Shown here: piece by piece, positions 7,779 to 15,052 of the stretch | Layout: every line of letters starts with the position of its first letter | Numbering within the stretch: the first letter of the stretch is position 1 | Source: CAZFAI01 sp964516555 | Lineage (GTDB): Bacteria > Patescibacteriota > Microgenomatia > UBA12405 | DNA: 17,783 bases | Reading direction: 5' to 3' | Assembly: GCA_964516555.1 (NCBI GenBank) | Contig: CAZFAI010000017.1 | Span: forward strand, 1-17,783 | Made by a program: the position numbers and the translations under genes | The notes under the pieces: model-generated | What the model saw: only the letters and a program-made list of their open reading frames with translations | Told to the model about the DNA's origin: nothing | The model's database searches: none

Positions 7779-8466
7779 ATACAATCATATTTGGTGTTTG
7801 TATAGATTTCATCGCTTTTTCTCCTAAATACATCAATAGCACCATCTTAATGAATACCTCCCAAACAAATCTAAACATCTTTATTAACACAAACAAAAAC
7901 CCTGTTGGCAAACGCTGTGGCCTAATATTAATATTTCTAAACCCCGCCTCATAAAAAATTGTTCTTATAGAATCCTGACTAAATGAAATATTGTGTGTTA
8001 TATCAATATACCTCATGTAATTTGCAGTTAAAACGGACTCTGAATTCACTGTTCTTACAATAACGCACCCCTCTTTCTTTAACGCCTTACCTGCCAAACG
8101 CAGTAATTCAATAATTTCGCTTGGATTTACATGTTCCAATACATCAATCAAAAAGATCAAATCAAATTTTACGTTCGTATCTTTTAAATAATTTAGACCA
8201 TCAGAATTACACAATTTTGCTCTAGCTATCTTACTTTTTACCTGGTAATAAAGTGATTTGTCAACCTCTACTCCATATATGTCTTTAACCCCAAAGTTTT
8301 CTAAAAAAAACAGAAATTGACCTTCTCCAAATCCTATATCCAATACTTTTATGTCTTTATTCCTAAGAACTTCTTTAAACTCAGAACAATATGCTTTATT
8401 GTAAAAATTTTGCGTGCGTTTAGTCCATACAGCAGTTTGGTTTCTGTAATCATTTATTACAATCAT
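7765..8466 (-). CDS. Class I SAM-dependent methyltransferase
   Basis: This 233-residue soluble protein is a Rossmann-fold methyltransferase of the Methyltransf_11/23 kind. Motif I is V-L-D-I-G-F-G-E-G-Q (41-50), the acidic residue that binds the SAM ribose is in G-V-E-V-D (65-69), and the D-V-L-E-H motif (108-112) is followed by the usual helix. A conserved I-T-H-N-I-S-F-S-Q-D-S segment and a G-F-R-N motif follow in the C-terminal half, as in sugar- or lipid-methylating members. It has no obvious membrane span, though the stretch after residue 190 is hydrophobic. It overlaps the upstream GT2 by 17 bases and the downstream HAD-UbiA gene by 14, so it is translated in the same operon and probably methylates a sugar or lipid carrier made there. 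The exact methyl acceptor cannot be told from sequence. Confidence 0.88.
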   Translation of the reverse strand: MIVINDYRNQTAVWTKRTQNFYNKAYCSEFKEVLRNKDIKVLDIGFGEGQFLFFLENFGVKDIYGVEVDKSLYYQVKSKIARAKLCNSDGLNYLKDTNVKFDLIFLIDVLEHVNPSEIIELLRLAGKALKKEGCVIVRTVNSESVLTANYMRYIDITHNISFSQDSIRTIFYEAGFRNINIRPQRLPTGFLFVLIKMFRFVWEVFIKMVLLMYLGEKAMKSIQTPNMIVYAKK

Positions 8467-9445
8467 ATATATTCGTTAAACCTTTAAAAGCCCCAAATGC
8501 CCAAGCCCATCCGCGGAACAATTGGAGAACTACCACACTAACTGAATCAAGATTTCCTCTTTTTCTACTAACAAACAAAAAAAGATCTTTCTGTAGAAAT
8601 AATATCAATAAAACATTAATTAACAATAAGAAATCAAAGTATTGAACACGCAACAACACCAATAGGATATTTACAATTAACAAGCCAGACAGTATGATCA
8701 TCCACTTCGCACTTCCGGTATATTTATCTCCTTTCTTCTTTTCCGGATGCTTTCGATAAAGTTTCATCCGATAGAATCCGTGTCGATACTGTGTTTTAAG
8801 ATATCTCCATAGATTAGTCGGGTGATAGTGGCCTACTTTGGCTTTTTGGTTAAAGTAAATCTTATAACCTGCTTTATTTATCTTGTAACACAAATCCCAA
8901 TCCTCTGCGGTAGCTACGGGATAGGACTCATCAAATCCATTCACCTTTTTTAATACCTCTTTCCTCACCGCTAAACTATATGACCCATGCGCATCAGTCC
9001 ACGTATCAATATTAGAATATCTGTATTTAATTTCCTCTCCTATTAAAACCGCTAGTTTTTTTTCACTATTCATTGTTTTATCATATGCTCCACCTACTGC
9101 ACCCACTTCATTTCCCAAGCTAAACGGCTTCACCATCTCTATAAGCCAATTCTCTTCGGGAACACAATCGCTATCAGTAAAAACAATAAAATCTCCCACT
9201 GCAGCCTTCCATCCCGTATTCCTCGCTTTTGCCGGACCAGAATTCCTCTGATATTTATACTTTACTTTGGCAAAATCTTTTATGATATTTTTTGTATTAT
9301 CACTACTTCCGTCGTCGATAACAACCACCTCAAACTCAAAATTACACTCCTGTTTTGTAACTGATAACAAGCACTCTTTTATTGTTTTTGAAGAATTGTA
9401 AGCCGGGATAACCACACTAACACTTATTTTTCTCTGCTTTTCCAT
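8450..9445 (-). CDS. GT2 family glycosyltransferase with C-terminal membrane anchor
   Basis: The 331-residue enzyme starts with V-S-V-V-I-P-A-Y-N (8-16), has D-D-G-S-S-D at 44-49, R-N-S-G-P-A-K-A-R-N (67-76), the metal site D-S-D at 91-93, and a catalytic-base region A-E-D-W-D-L (180-185). This is a complete GT-A fold of the kind that transfers a sugar to a lipid or growing glycan. Two hydrophobic segments near residues 250-290 should anchor it in the membrane, followed by a short amphipathic tail. The ATG at 9445 is chosen over the TTG at 9469, because it leaves the usual short lead before the first strand and reduces overlap with the radical SAM gene to 29 bases. An A/G-rich stretch lies just upstream of it, but no good Shine-Dalgarno sequence. 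It overlaps the methyltransferase by 17 bases. Donor sugar unknown. Confidence 0.9.
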   Translation of the reverse strand: MEKQRKISVSVVIPAYNSSKTIKECLLSVTKQECNFEFEVVVIDDGSSDNTKNIIKDFAKVKYKYQRNSGPAKARNTGWKAAVGDFIVFTDSDCVPEENWLIEMVKPFSLGNEVGAVGGAYDKTMNSEKKLAVLIGEEIKYRYSNIDTWTDAHGSYSLAVRKEVLKKVNGFDESYPVATAEDWDLCYKINKAGYKIYFNQKAKVGHYHPTNLWRYLKTQYRHGFYRMKLYRKHPEKKKGDKYTGSAKWMIILSGLLIVNILLVLLRVQYFDFLLLINVLLILFLQKDLFLFVSRKRGNLDSVSVVVLQLFRGWAWAFGAFKGLTNIYDCNK

Positions 9446-10871
9446 TCTTATTCTTTGAAAAATAATCAAAAAAGTTTTTTAGTCCATAAACTTTTCGCAT
9501 CAAATCACTTGGACTTCTAATATTTTTGACCATTCTAAATATTTGATTTGGTCTCATGTAAAATTCCCTCAAGCCTTTATCAACATAAAAATCAATTTTC
9601 TCCTTCGAAAAATCAGGATAATTCAAAATTGTCCTTTGTTCCCTATTTTTATCAACCCAATCAGTCCAGTCATTTACTAACAAATACTTGTTCTTCTTGG
9701 CCCACTCATACATTTCCGTGCCAGGATAAACACATATTCCTGAAAACTGAACAGTGTCCAATGGCAAGCTCTTTGCAAACTTCACAGTTGCCTCTGCCTT
9801 TTCTTCTGTCTCGCCAGGTGCACCAATCATAAAACATCCGTGAATCACAAACCCCAACTTTGAAGCTTCTTTAGCAAATTTCCTGGCTTGTTCCAGCTTG
9901 GTCCCTTTTTTAACTGCATCCAGATCTTCCTGGGTCCCAAATTCAAATCCAACCATAAGCATTCTACATCCCGCCTTTTTCATTAGTTTCAATAAATCAA
10001 GTTTTATATCAACCCTAACATTACAACTCCAACTAATCTTTTTATTTATCTCTCTTTTTATGATCTCCCTGCAAATATCTTCCACATTTTTTGGGATTGC
10101 TGTAAAGGTATCCGTTTCAAACATTATTTCTTTCAAAAAAGGAAATAATTTTAGATCATATTCAATCTCATCGACAACGTTTTTTGGGCTTCTCATCCGC
10201 AATTTTCTGCCATTAATCAATTGTGTCTCTCGGCAAAAAGTACAAAGACCAAAACATCCCCTGCCACTGTACAAGGTTAAAAAAGGATATCTTTTTCCTG
10301 CATCATGATACCAATAAGGATCAATTAAATCCCATGCGGGAAAAGGTAATTTGTTTACATCGAGATATTCCCGTCTTTTATTCTGGCAATACTTACCGCT
10401 CTTTATATATGCAATTCCTTCAATGTTGCTAAATTTCTCCCCGGAAGCAATGTCCCTTATTGTATAATCATATTCTCCTAGCGCAACAACATCCAAACTG
10501 CCTTTGGCAATATTTAAGGTATTCTCTGGAACAGCAGAAACATGAGCCCCTACTGCTATAGTAACTACTTTAGGATACACATCCTTCGCCAACTTTGCAT
10601 AACTAATGTCGTTATATATACTAGGAGTCGTTGTGTGAACAATAACTATTTCTGGATTGATTTTTTGAAGTTCCTTTTTAATCTCATTCTTTTTAAGATT
10701 TCTTGCTGCACCTTCAACGAAAAATACTTCGTGACCAGCTTCTCTTAATACCGCCAAAGCTGTTAGAGCATACTCTGGATGTCTTTGAACCCTCCCCCGG
10801 CTCTTTGCAGCCCATCTTGCTGATCTTACAAAATCATCCCCAAAGGGTGGGTTTATAAATACTACTTTCAT
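9417..10871 (-). CDS. B12-binding-domain radical SAM enzyme
   Basis: The 484-residue protein combines an N-terminal cobalamin-binding-like Rossmann domain (about 1-140; it opens I-N-P-P-F, then L-R-E-A-G-H-E-V) with a radical SAM domain (about 197-400). The 4Fe-4S cysteines are C206, C210 and C213 in G-C-F-G-L-C-T-F-C. Later landmarks are E-T-D-T-F-T at about 252-257, G-F-E-F-G-T-Q, and G-A-P-G-E-T-E-E. A classical D-x-H-x-x-G cobalamin motif is not visible, which is common in this subgroup (BchE/HpnJ-like), so cofactor binding is by family, not by motif. Members modify unreactive carbons in lipids, porphyrins, antibiotics or sugars, often by methylation or ring change. Its start overlaps the DUF2304 gene by ATGA and its end overlaps the GT2 by 29 bases, so it probably modifies a lipid or sugar of this pathway. 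The substrate is unknown. Confidence 0.88.
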   Translation of the reverse strand: MKVVFINPPFGDDFVRSARWAAKSRGRVQRHPEYALTALAVLREAGHEVFFVEGAARNLKKNEIKKELQKINPEIVIVHTTTPSIYNDISYAKLAKDVYPKVVTIAVGAHVSAVPENTLNIAKGSLDVVALGEYDYTIRDIASGEKFSNIEGIAYIKSGKYCQNKRREYLDVNKLPFPAWDLIDPYWYHDAGKRYPFLTLYSGRGCFGLCTFCRETQLINGRKLRMRSPKNVVDEIEYDLKLFPFLKEIMFETDTFTAIPKNVEDICREIIKREINKKISWSCNVRVDIKLDLLKLMKKAGCRMLMVGFEFGTQEDLDAVKKGTKLEQARKFAKEASKLGFVIHGCFMIGAPGETEEKAEATVKFAKSLPLDTVQFSGICVYPGTEMYEWAKKNKYLLVNDWTDWVDKNREQRTILNYPDFSKEKIDFYVDKGLREFYMRPNQIFRMVKNIRSPSDLMRKVYGLKNFFDYFSKNKNGKAEKNKC

Positions 10872-11200
10872 TTTTTTTCTTTTAACGCAAATTTTCTAAC
10901 TAATTTTTCCATTTGTTCTTCATATTTTTTCATCTTTACATTATTCTCAAAAGTTATATACGTCAAAATCATGAATGCAATAATCATTCCCAAATCCATT
11001 ACCCGAACAATAAATAAGTTTCTCAATAGCGGCTCCAATGTTTGCGGAAACAAAGCTATCAAAATGAACACCGACCATATTAATACCCAAACCAAAAAAG
11101 TTTTCCTGGCAATATTCTTTTTATTAAAGTGCAAAAAAAGCACGTATAACATAAAAAACCCAAAGGCTATCAATATAAGTTGAACTCCAATTATATTCAT
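10868..11200 (-). CDS. DUF2304 small membrane protein
   Basis: This 110-residue protein has three predicted membrane helices (about 5-23, 35-52 and 65-83), followed by a charged coiled-coil tail (residues 86-110, rich in K and E). Size, helix layout and the tail match DUF2304 (PF10066). Members very often sit directly next to a DPM1-like GT2, as here, where start and stop overlap as ATGA. They are thought to be membrane partners of that transferase, by analogy with GtrA-type proteins, but no biochemical role is established as far as I know. Its stop overlaps the start of the radical SAM gene, again as ATGA. I infer that it helps anchor the sugar-phospholipid synthase or helps flip its product. 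Confidence 0.82.
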   Translation of the reverse strand: MNIIGVQLILIAFGFFMLYVLFLHFNKKNIARKTFLVWVLIWSVFILIALFPQTLEPLLRNLFIVRVMDLGMIIAFMILTYITFENNVKMKKYEEQMEKLVRKFALKEKK

Positions 11201-11868
11201 TTAGAAAAATACCAAAAGGGGATTTGGGTTAATATTTTAAAAGCGTCAAGTATCGAAACCCCCTTGTATTTATCAATGTAAATAGTATCCACTTTGACCT
11301 CACAAAAAGCAAGCCTATTCTTACCAACCTTTGTCGCCATCTCAGTTTCAATTCCATATCGTGGTGATTTCCACTTAATTGTCCTATATACACTTTTGCG
11401 AAACCCCAAATATCCGCACAATAAATCCTTTCTTTTAATATTAAATAAGGCCCCTACCATATTCAAAGCAATAATATTACCCCATTTTCTGACAAACGGC
11501 ATTTTTATGTTCATATTTCTGTAACCAAATACCAATGGAAATTTTTCAAGTTTTTTTGCAAACTTAGGTAAATGTTTTGGATTATGCTGACCGTCTGCAT
11601 CTACGAAAACTACTGCCTCGACCCCCATTTTCCAAGCTTTACTTGCCCCAGTTTTCATCGCCGCACCCTTTCCCAAATTTACGACATGGTCCAAAATTAT
11701 TACATTTTCATTATTACTAAAATTCTTTTTTAACATAGTTAGGGAATTATCAGAGGATCCGTCGTTAACAATAATTATTCTGCCATCAAAAACCTTGATA
11801 ATCTTTTTTACTGTATCTATCGCTCTTTTTTCCTCGTTATACACTGGAACAATTACTGCAATTCTCAT
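11197..11868 (-). CDS. DPM1-like GT2, polyprenyl-phosphate sugar synthase
   Basis: First gene of the minus-strand operon. The 223 residues form one GT-A domain with I-V-P-V-Y-N-E-E (6-13), V-N-D-G-S-S-D (34-40), N-L-G-K-G-A-A (64-70), and the catalytic metal site D-A-D-G-Q-H at 90-95. The N-L-G-K-G-A-A and D-A-D-G-Q-H combination is typical of dolichol/polyprenyl-phosphate mannosyl- or glucosyltransferases. It lacks the C-terminal membrane helices some members have, but the next gene (DUF2304) supplies membrane helices. The likely reaction is transfer of a hexose from a nucleotide sugar to polyprenyl phosphate on the inner face of the membrane, to feed a later transferase outside. Stop and next start overlap as ATGA. 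A TAAGAT hexamer at 11875-11880 (minus strand) ends 6 bases before the ATG, so the message may be leaderless. Confidence 0.9.
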   Translation of the reverse strand: MRIAVIVPVYNEEKRAIDTVKKIIKVFDGRIIIVNDGSSDNSLTMLKKNFSNNENVIILDHVVNLGKGAAMKTGASKAWKMGVEAVVFVDADGQHNPKHLPKFAKKLEKFPLVFGYRNMNIKMPFVRKWGNIIALNMVGALFNIKRKDLLCGYLGFRKSVYRTIKWKSPRYGIETEMATKVGKNRLAFCEVKVDTIYIDKYKGVSILDAFKILTQIPFWYFSK

Positions 11869-11874
11869 GCTGCT

Positions 11875-11880
11875 ATCTTA
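11875..11880 (-). promoter_or_regulatory. Possible -10 element for the seven-gene operon
   Basis: Read on the minus strand, these bases give TAAGAT, matching TATAAT at four positions including the two conserved first bases and the last T. It lies 6 bases upstream of the ATG at 11868, so the predicted transcription start coincides with the start codon. No convincing -35 element is seen at 16-18 bases upstream; the region there is a run of A on that strand. Confidence 0.3.
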
Positions 11881-11938
11881 CAATTTATTTTTTTTTATTT
11901 CATTAGACAAAAACATGGCAAAGTCTTCTCCTCTAATC

Positions 11939-11967
11939 TTGCCATAAACCTCTTCCTTGGGTAAAAT
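11939..11967 (+). promoter_or_regulatory. Promoter for the first EEISWGQR membrane protein
   Basis: TTGCCA (11939-11944) and TAAAAT (11962-11967) are separated by exactly 17 bases, each matching five of six positions of the sigma-70 consensus. This is the best promoter candidate in the window. Predicted transcription start is near 11974, only a few bases before the ATG at 11978, leaving essentially no leader for ribosome binding. Confidence 0.55.
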
Positions 11968-11977
11968 CCATTAACCC

Positions 11978-12907
11978 ATGTATTTTGTGATTCTATCGGC
12001 ACTATTTACCGTTGTCCTTTCCCAAAGCCTGGGATTTCTCCCGACAAGGCTCCTCCCTAAACCCCTTATCGTTTTTAACAACAAGCTAATTCTACCTATC
12101 CTGGGTGTATTTTTCCTTATTAGCTCCATATCCGGCAGTGAAATTAATTCCAGCCTAAACTCTTTCCACTACTTACTCCTAGGCTCCGGATTTGTTTTCC
12201 TACTAAACCAAAACCCCAAGAACTTCAACAATAACACTTACCGCATAATATATAATCTGCCGCTACTGGTTTTGATCATCACTCTAATTATCTACCTCAA
12301 CTCGCTAAGCGCCTTCCGCTGGTTAATCAAAGAAGATCACCTCTACGAGAATTTGCAATTCCTGTTCTATTTAATTTCTGGGCTAATTTATCTTGACATA
12401 TTTACAAGATTTAAGCGGTACAACCTATCCAAAACCAAAAGAGGTATTTTCCTGGTACTATCAGCATGCTTATTATTTATAGCTTTTGAAGAAATCTCTT
12501 GGGGACAAAGAATATTAGGCATCGATACACCCGAAAGTTTAAGGGAAATAAATAGCCAAAAGGAATTGACTATCCACAATATTCGCCCGATACAAAATAT
12601 TCTTCACACAACTTATACATTGACTGGATTAGCCGGTGCATTTTCCTATAAATTAACCCGAAAATACTCCAAAACAATTTTTAAAAAATACAAGAAAATA
12701 CTTCCCCCTCCATTCCTTTTCATTTATTTTTTTGCCACTTCTGTTTTTTATTTCTTTAATGATTACATCGTTTACTACGTATCACCCCACGCCGACATAA
12801 CCACACTTAACCATTGGCAGGAAGTATTTGAATTGTTTTTCTCCGGCGGATTCTTCTTTACTGCACTAAATACCAAATCAAGTTATCAGAAAGCTTCAAA
12901 AGTTTAG
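11978..12907 (+). CDS. Multi-pass membrane protein with EEISWGQR core (paralogue 1)
   Basis: I do not recognise a named family. The 309-residue protein has about eight hydrophobic segments. Its conserved features, seen by comparison with the second copy at 13952-15052, are N-N-K-L at 34-37, E-D-H (119-121) followed by E and Q-F, a core E-E-I-S-W-G-Q-R (171-178) then G-x-x-T-P-E, N-x-Q-x-E and H-N (200-201), P-x-Q-x-I-L-H (204-210), P-P-P (243-245), and W280 with E282 and E285 near the end. Several conserved acidic, His and Gln residues sit at or in the membrane, which suggests an active site or a transport path rather than a mere anchor. It is transcribed alone from a good promoter and its stop overlaps the convergent galE stop by 4 bases. 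Function unknown; the glycan context suggests lipid-linked sugar handling. Confidence 0.75.
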   Translation: MYFVILSALFTVVLSQSLGFLPTRLLPKPLIVFNNKLILPILGVFFLISSISGSEINSSLNSFHYLLLGSGFVFLLNQNPKNFNNNTYRIIYNLPLLVLIITLIIYLNSLSAFRWLIKEDHLYENLQFLFYLISGLIYLDIFTRFKRYNLSKTKRGIFLVLSACLLFIAFEEISWGQRILGIDTPESLREINSQKELTIHNIRPIQNILHTTYTLTGLAGAFSYKLTRKYSKTIFKKYKKILPPPFLFIYFFATSVFYFFNDYIVYYVSPHADITTLNHWQEVFELFFSGGFFFTALNTKSSYQKASKV

Positions 12908-13908
12908 TATTCCCATCCTCTTGGGTGTCCTTTGTACCACGCTACCAACGATTCTACACTTTCCTTTATATCCCTCTTTGGCTGCCACCCAAGCTTTTCG
13001 ATAGCCTTCTTGTTATTTGCATAAATCTCTGAATATTCTCCCTTTCTGGCCTCTCCCTGAGCAATTGGAAATTTTGCTCCGGTAATTTCTTTGACCTGAT
13101 TTACAATTTCCAAGACTGAATTACCCCTTCCGGTTCCCAAGTTAAACAAGTCGCTCTCGCCACCATTTTGTAAATAATCTATTGCTAGGGCGTGGGCTTC
13201 CGCTAGATCTTCCACATTTATATAATCCCTCACAGGAGTCCCGTCTGCCGTATCAACTTTTGGGCAAGTCAGCTTAAATTCCTCGATGCCCAAAGCTCCC
13301 CGAACAGCATTTTGGGTAAGAAGTTGCGACGGCCTTTTACTGTCTCCGATAAGGCCATCACTCGACGCCCCGGCCACATTAAAATATCGGAATATTACAT
13401 AGGAAAGATTGTGGACACGTCCAAACCACTTTATCATCTGTTCTACCATCAGCTTCGATTCACCATAAGGATTACTGGGGGATAGGGGATGCTTTTCGTC
13501 CACCGGCAAATACTGGCTTTCTCCATATACCGCACAAGTTGATGAAAATACTAAGTTTTTCACACCGTTTTTAACCATGGCTTCTAATAGATTAAAACTG
13601 CCAACTACGTTATTTTCAAAATAGTCCTCAGGTTTCTCCATTGACTCGTTAACCAGGCACAAAGCCGCAAAATGCATCACCCCCTCCGGCTTCAGCTCTT
13701 TCATCAGTCTGTTCATCTCTTTTTTGTCTTTTAAATCCGCTTGGTAAAATTCTAAGTTATCCTTACCATGTTTTTCCTGTAACGTATCGATTGCTTGCCT
13801 ATAACCCCTAAACAAATTGTCAATTACCGCCACCTTCTTTCCCTGTTCCAAGAGTAGTTTTACTGCGTGTGAACCTATATAACCGGCGCCTCCTACAACT
13901 AAAATCAT
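12904..13908 (-). CDS. galE: UDP-glucose 4-epimerase
   Basis: The 334-residue product is a short-chain dehydrogenase-type epimerase that interconverts UDP-glucose and UDP-galactose (or the N-acetyl forms), using bound NAD. The NAD loop G-G-A-G-Y-I-G is at 6-12, the acidic D30 ends the second strand, the catalytic serine/threonine lies in S-S-T (122-124), and the Y-x-x-x-K pair is Y148 and K152. Later come R-Y-F-N-V-A-G-A and G-T-P-V-R-D-Y-I, typical of GalE, and the usual G-W-x-P-K-R-D-I-K-E-S end. I start at the ATG at 13908, which places the dinucleotide loop right at the N-terminus as in the family. An in-frame ATG at 13938 would add 10 residues but would lie almost on a TATAAT element. 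It lies between two homologous membrane-protein genes on the other strand and supplies nucleotide sugar to the locus. Confidence 0.93.
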   Translation of the reverse strand: MILVVGGAGYIGSHAVKLLLEQGKKVAVIDNLFRGYRQAIDTLQEKHGKDNLEFYQADLKDKKEMNRLMKELKPEGVMHFAALCLVNESMEKPEDYFENNVVGSFNLLEAMVKNGVKNLVFSSTCAVYGESQYLPVDEKHPLSPSNPYGESKLMVEQMIKWFGRVHNLSYVIFRYFNVAGASSDGLIGDSKRPSQLLTQNAVRGALGIEEFKLTCPKVDTADGTPVRDYINVEDLAEAHALAIDYLQNGGESDLFNLGTGRGNSVLEIVNQVKEITGAKFPIAQGEARKGEYSEIYANNKKAIEKLGWQPKRDIKESVESLVAWYKGHPRGWEY

Positions 13909-13936
13909 ACTTTTATTTGAATTAATAACTAGCTTC

Positions 13937-13944
13937 ATTATAAA
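13937..13944. promoter_or_regulatory. Overlapping divergent -10 elements for galE and the second EEISWGQR gene
   Basis: The bases 13937-13942 read TATAAT on the minus strand, and 13939-13944 read TATAAA on the plus strand, so one short palindrome-like stretch offers a -10 box in both directions. For the plus gene it ends 7 bases before the ATG at 13952. For galE it predicts transcription start near 13930, which supports the ATG at 13908 over that at 13938. Neither has a good -35 box. Confidence 0.4.
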
Positions 13945-13951
13945 CTACCTA

Positions 13952-15052
13952 ATGCCGTCTTCATCTTGGGCCAAGTTTTTTTCAGCCATCCTTGCTTCTC
14001 TCTATGTAATTATTTTGCCTCTACAATTTTTGGACACCTACTTTTATCCTTTTTTTACAGCTATACGGCTTTTCGATGTCAAAATCATATTCATCATATT
14101 TCTTTGGGCCAGCCTGCTTTACAAAATTATCTACAAAAAAACTTTTCTCCCCCCAATACTTCTAAAGCTAAACAACAAACTGCTTTTCCCTTTTACGTTA
14201 GTACTGTCGATTCTTTTTATTTTCATCACCAAGCTGACTTATCCGACCATCATCCTCCAACACCTAAAACTTCACCCCGATAGCTTTTTCTTCCTCGCTG
14301 GCACAACCGGATTAATCTACTTTCTCAATCCCAAAAATAATTATTCCGAAGATCCAAATAGTTTATCTCTTCGTCTTCTTGGTCCAATCGTTATTTTGCT
14401 TAACTTGCTCTTGTATATTTTCTCTCACAAAACTTTTGTCACAGTTAACAGTGAAGATCACATTATCGAATACTATCAATTTGTTCTCTATATAGGCGCC
14501 GCTGTTTATCTTTTCAAAACATACTTGCATCTCAACAAACAACCGGATATTTTAAAATACTTCTTTCTTTTCGCCACACTTGCAGTCACCTTTGTCGCTA
14601 TGGAAGAAATATCTTGGGGCCAAAGAATTATCGGCTTTGGGACCCCGGAAGTCATTCTTATTAACAATGTTCAGAATGAATTTTCATTTCACAACTTAAA
14701 ACCCTTCCAGGCAATTCTTCATCATTCTTACATAATTTTAGGTCTACTTGGCACTTTCGCCTGGCCAATTTCCAAAAAATACTTTATTAAATTACACCAT
14801 AAGTTCAAGGTTTTGATACCACCACCCCAACTATCTTTTTTCTTTTTCACCCTCTTTGTCTTTTACTACCTCCACGAGCACCAATATTTTTACTATGACC
14901 TGCTCAGTGACCAAAGAACCCATTATTATCAATGGCTGGAAACAGGGGAGTTAATGTTGTCAATCGGTGTCTTCTTTTATTCAAAAAATATTTTTGCCAG
15001 AAAAAATCACCTACCTAAAATAGCATCAGTAATCCGCCAAAAAGCGAATTAA
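13952..15052 (+). CDS. Multi-pass membrane protein with EEISWGQR core (paralogue 2)
   Basis: A 366-residue membrane protein of unrecognised family, homologous to the 309-residue protein at 11978-12907 along its whole length, with about 40 extra residues in the N-terminal half and at the C-terminus. It has roughly nine or ten hydrophobic segments. Shared features are N-N-K-L (74-77), E-D-H (168-170), E-E-I-S-W-G-Q-R (218-225), then G-x-x-T-P-E, N-x-Q-x-E and H-N (247-248), P-x-Q-x-I-L-H (251-257), P-P-P (290-292), and W328, E330 and E333 close to the end. It is divergent from galE (43 bases between starts) and runs 38 bases into the convergent flippase-like gene. Its basic C-terminal tail lies in that overlap. 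The pairing of two diverged copies around galE points to related but distinct roles; function unknown. Confidence 0.75.
   Translation: MPSSSWAKFFSAILASLYVIILPLQFLDTYFYPFFTAIRLFDVKIIFIIFLWASLLYKIIYKKTFLPPILLKLNNKLLFPFTLVLSILFIFITKLTYPTIILQHLKLHPDSFFFLAGTTGLIYFLNPKNNYSEDPNSLSLRLLGPIVILLNLLLYIFSHKTFVTVNSEDHIIEYYQFVLYIGAAVYLFKTYLHLNKQPDILKYFFLFATLAVTFVAMEEISWGQRIIGFGTPEVILINNVQNEFSFHNLKPFQAILHHSYIILGLLGTFAWPISKKYFIKLHHKFKVLIPPPQLSFFFFTLFVFYYLHEHQYFYYDLLSDQRTHYYQWLETGELMLSIGVFFYSKNIFARKNHLPKIASVIRQKAN

Noticed and set aside
7779..7784. Extending the HAD-UbiA gene to a TTG start at 7784
   Set aside because: An ATG two codons downstream at 7778 gives the same protein with less overlap of the methyltransferase gene.
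9446..9469. Extending the GT2 at 8450-9445 to a TTG start at 9469
   Set aside because: The ATG at 9445 fits the family N-terminus, and the extra eight residues lie wholly in radical SAM coding sequence.
9548..10748. Several plus-strand open frames (about 70-136 codons) opposite the radical SAM gene, and similar ones opposite other genes
   Set aside because: They are antisense shadows with low-complexity composition, no family motifs and no start signals, lying over well supported genes.
13909..13938. galE start at the upstream ATG at 13938
   Set aside because: The family begins directly with the dinucleotide loop, and the upstream ATG overlaps a TATAAT element, so it would precede the predicted transcript.
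11978..15052. CPBP-type intramembrane protease for the EEISWGQR proteins
   Set aside because: The E-E pair and later H-N look similar, but the spacing does not fit the E-E-x-x-x-R and H-x-x-x-N/D motifs of that family.
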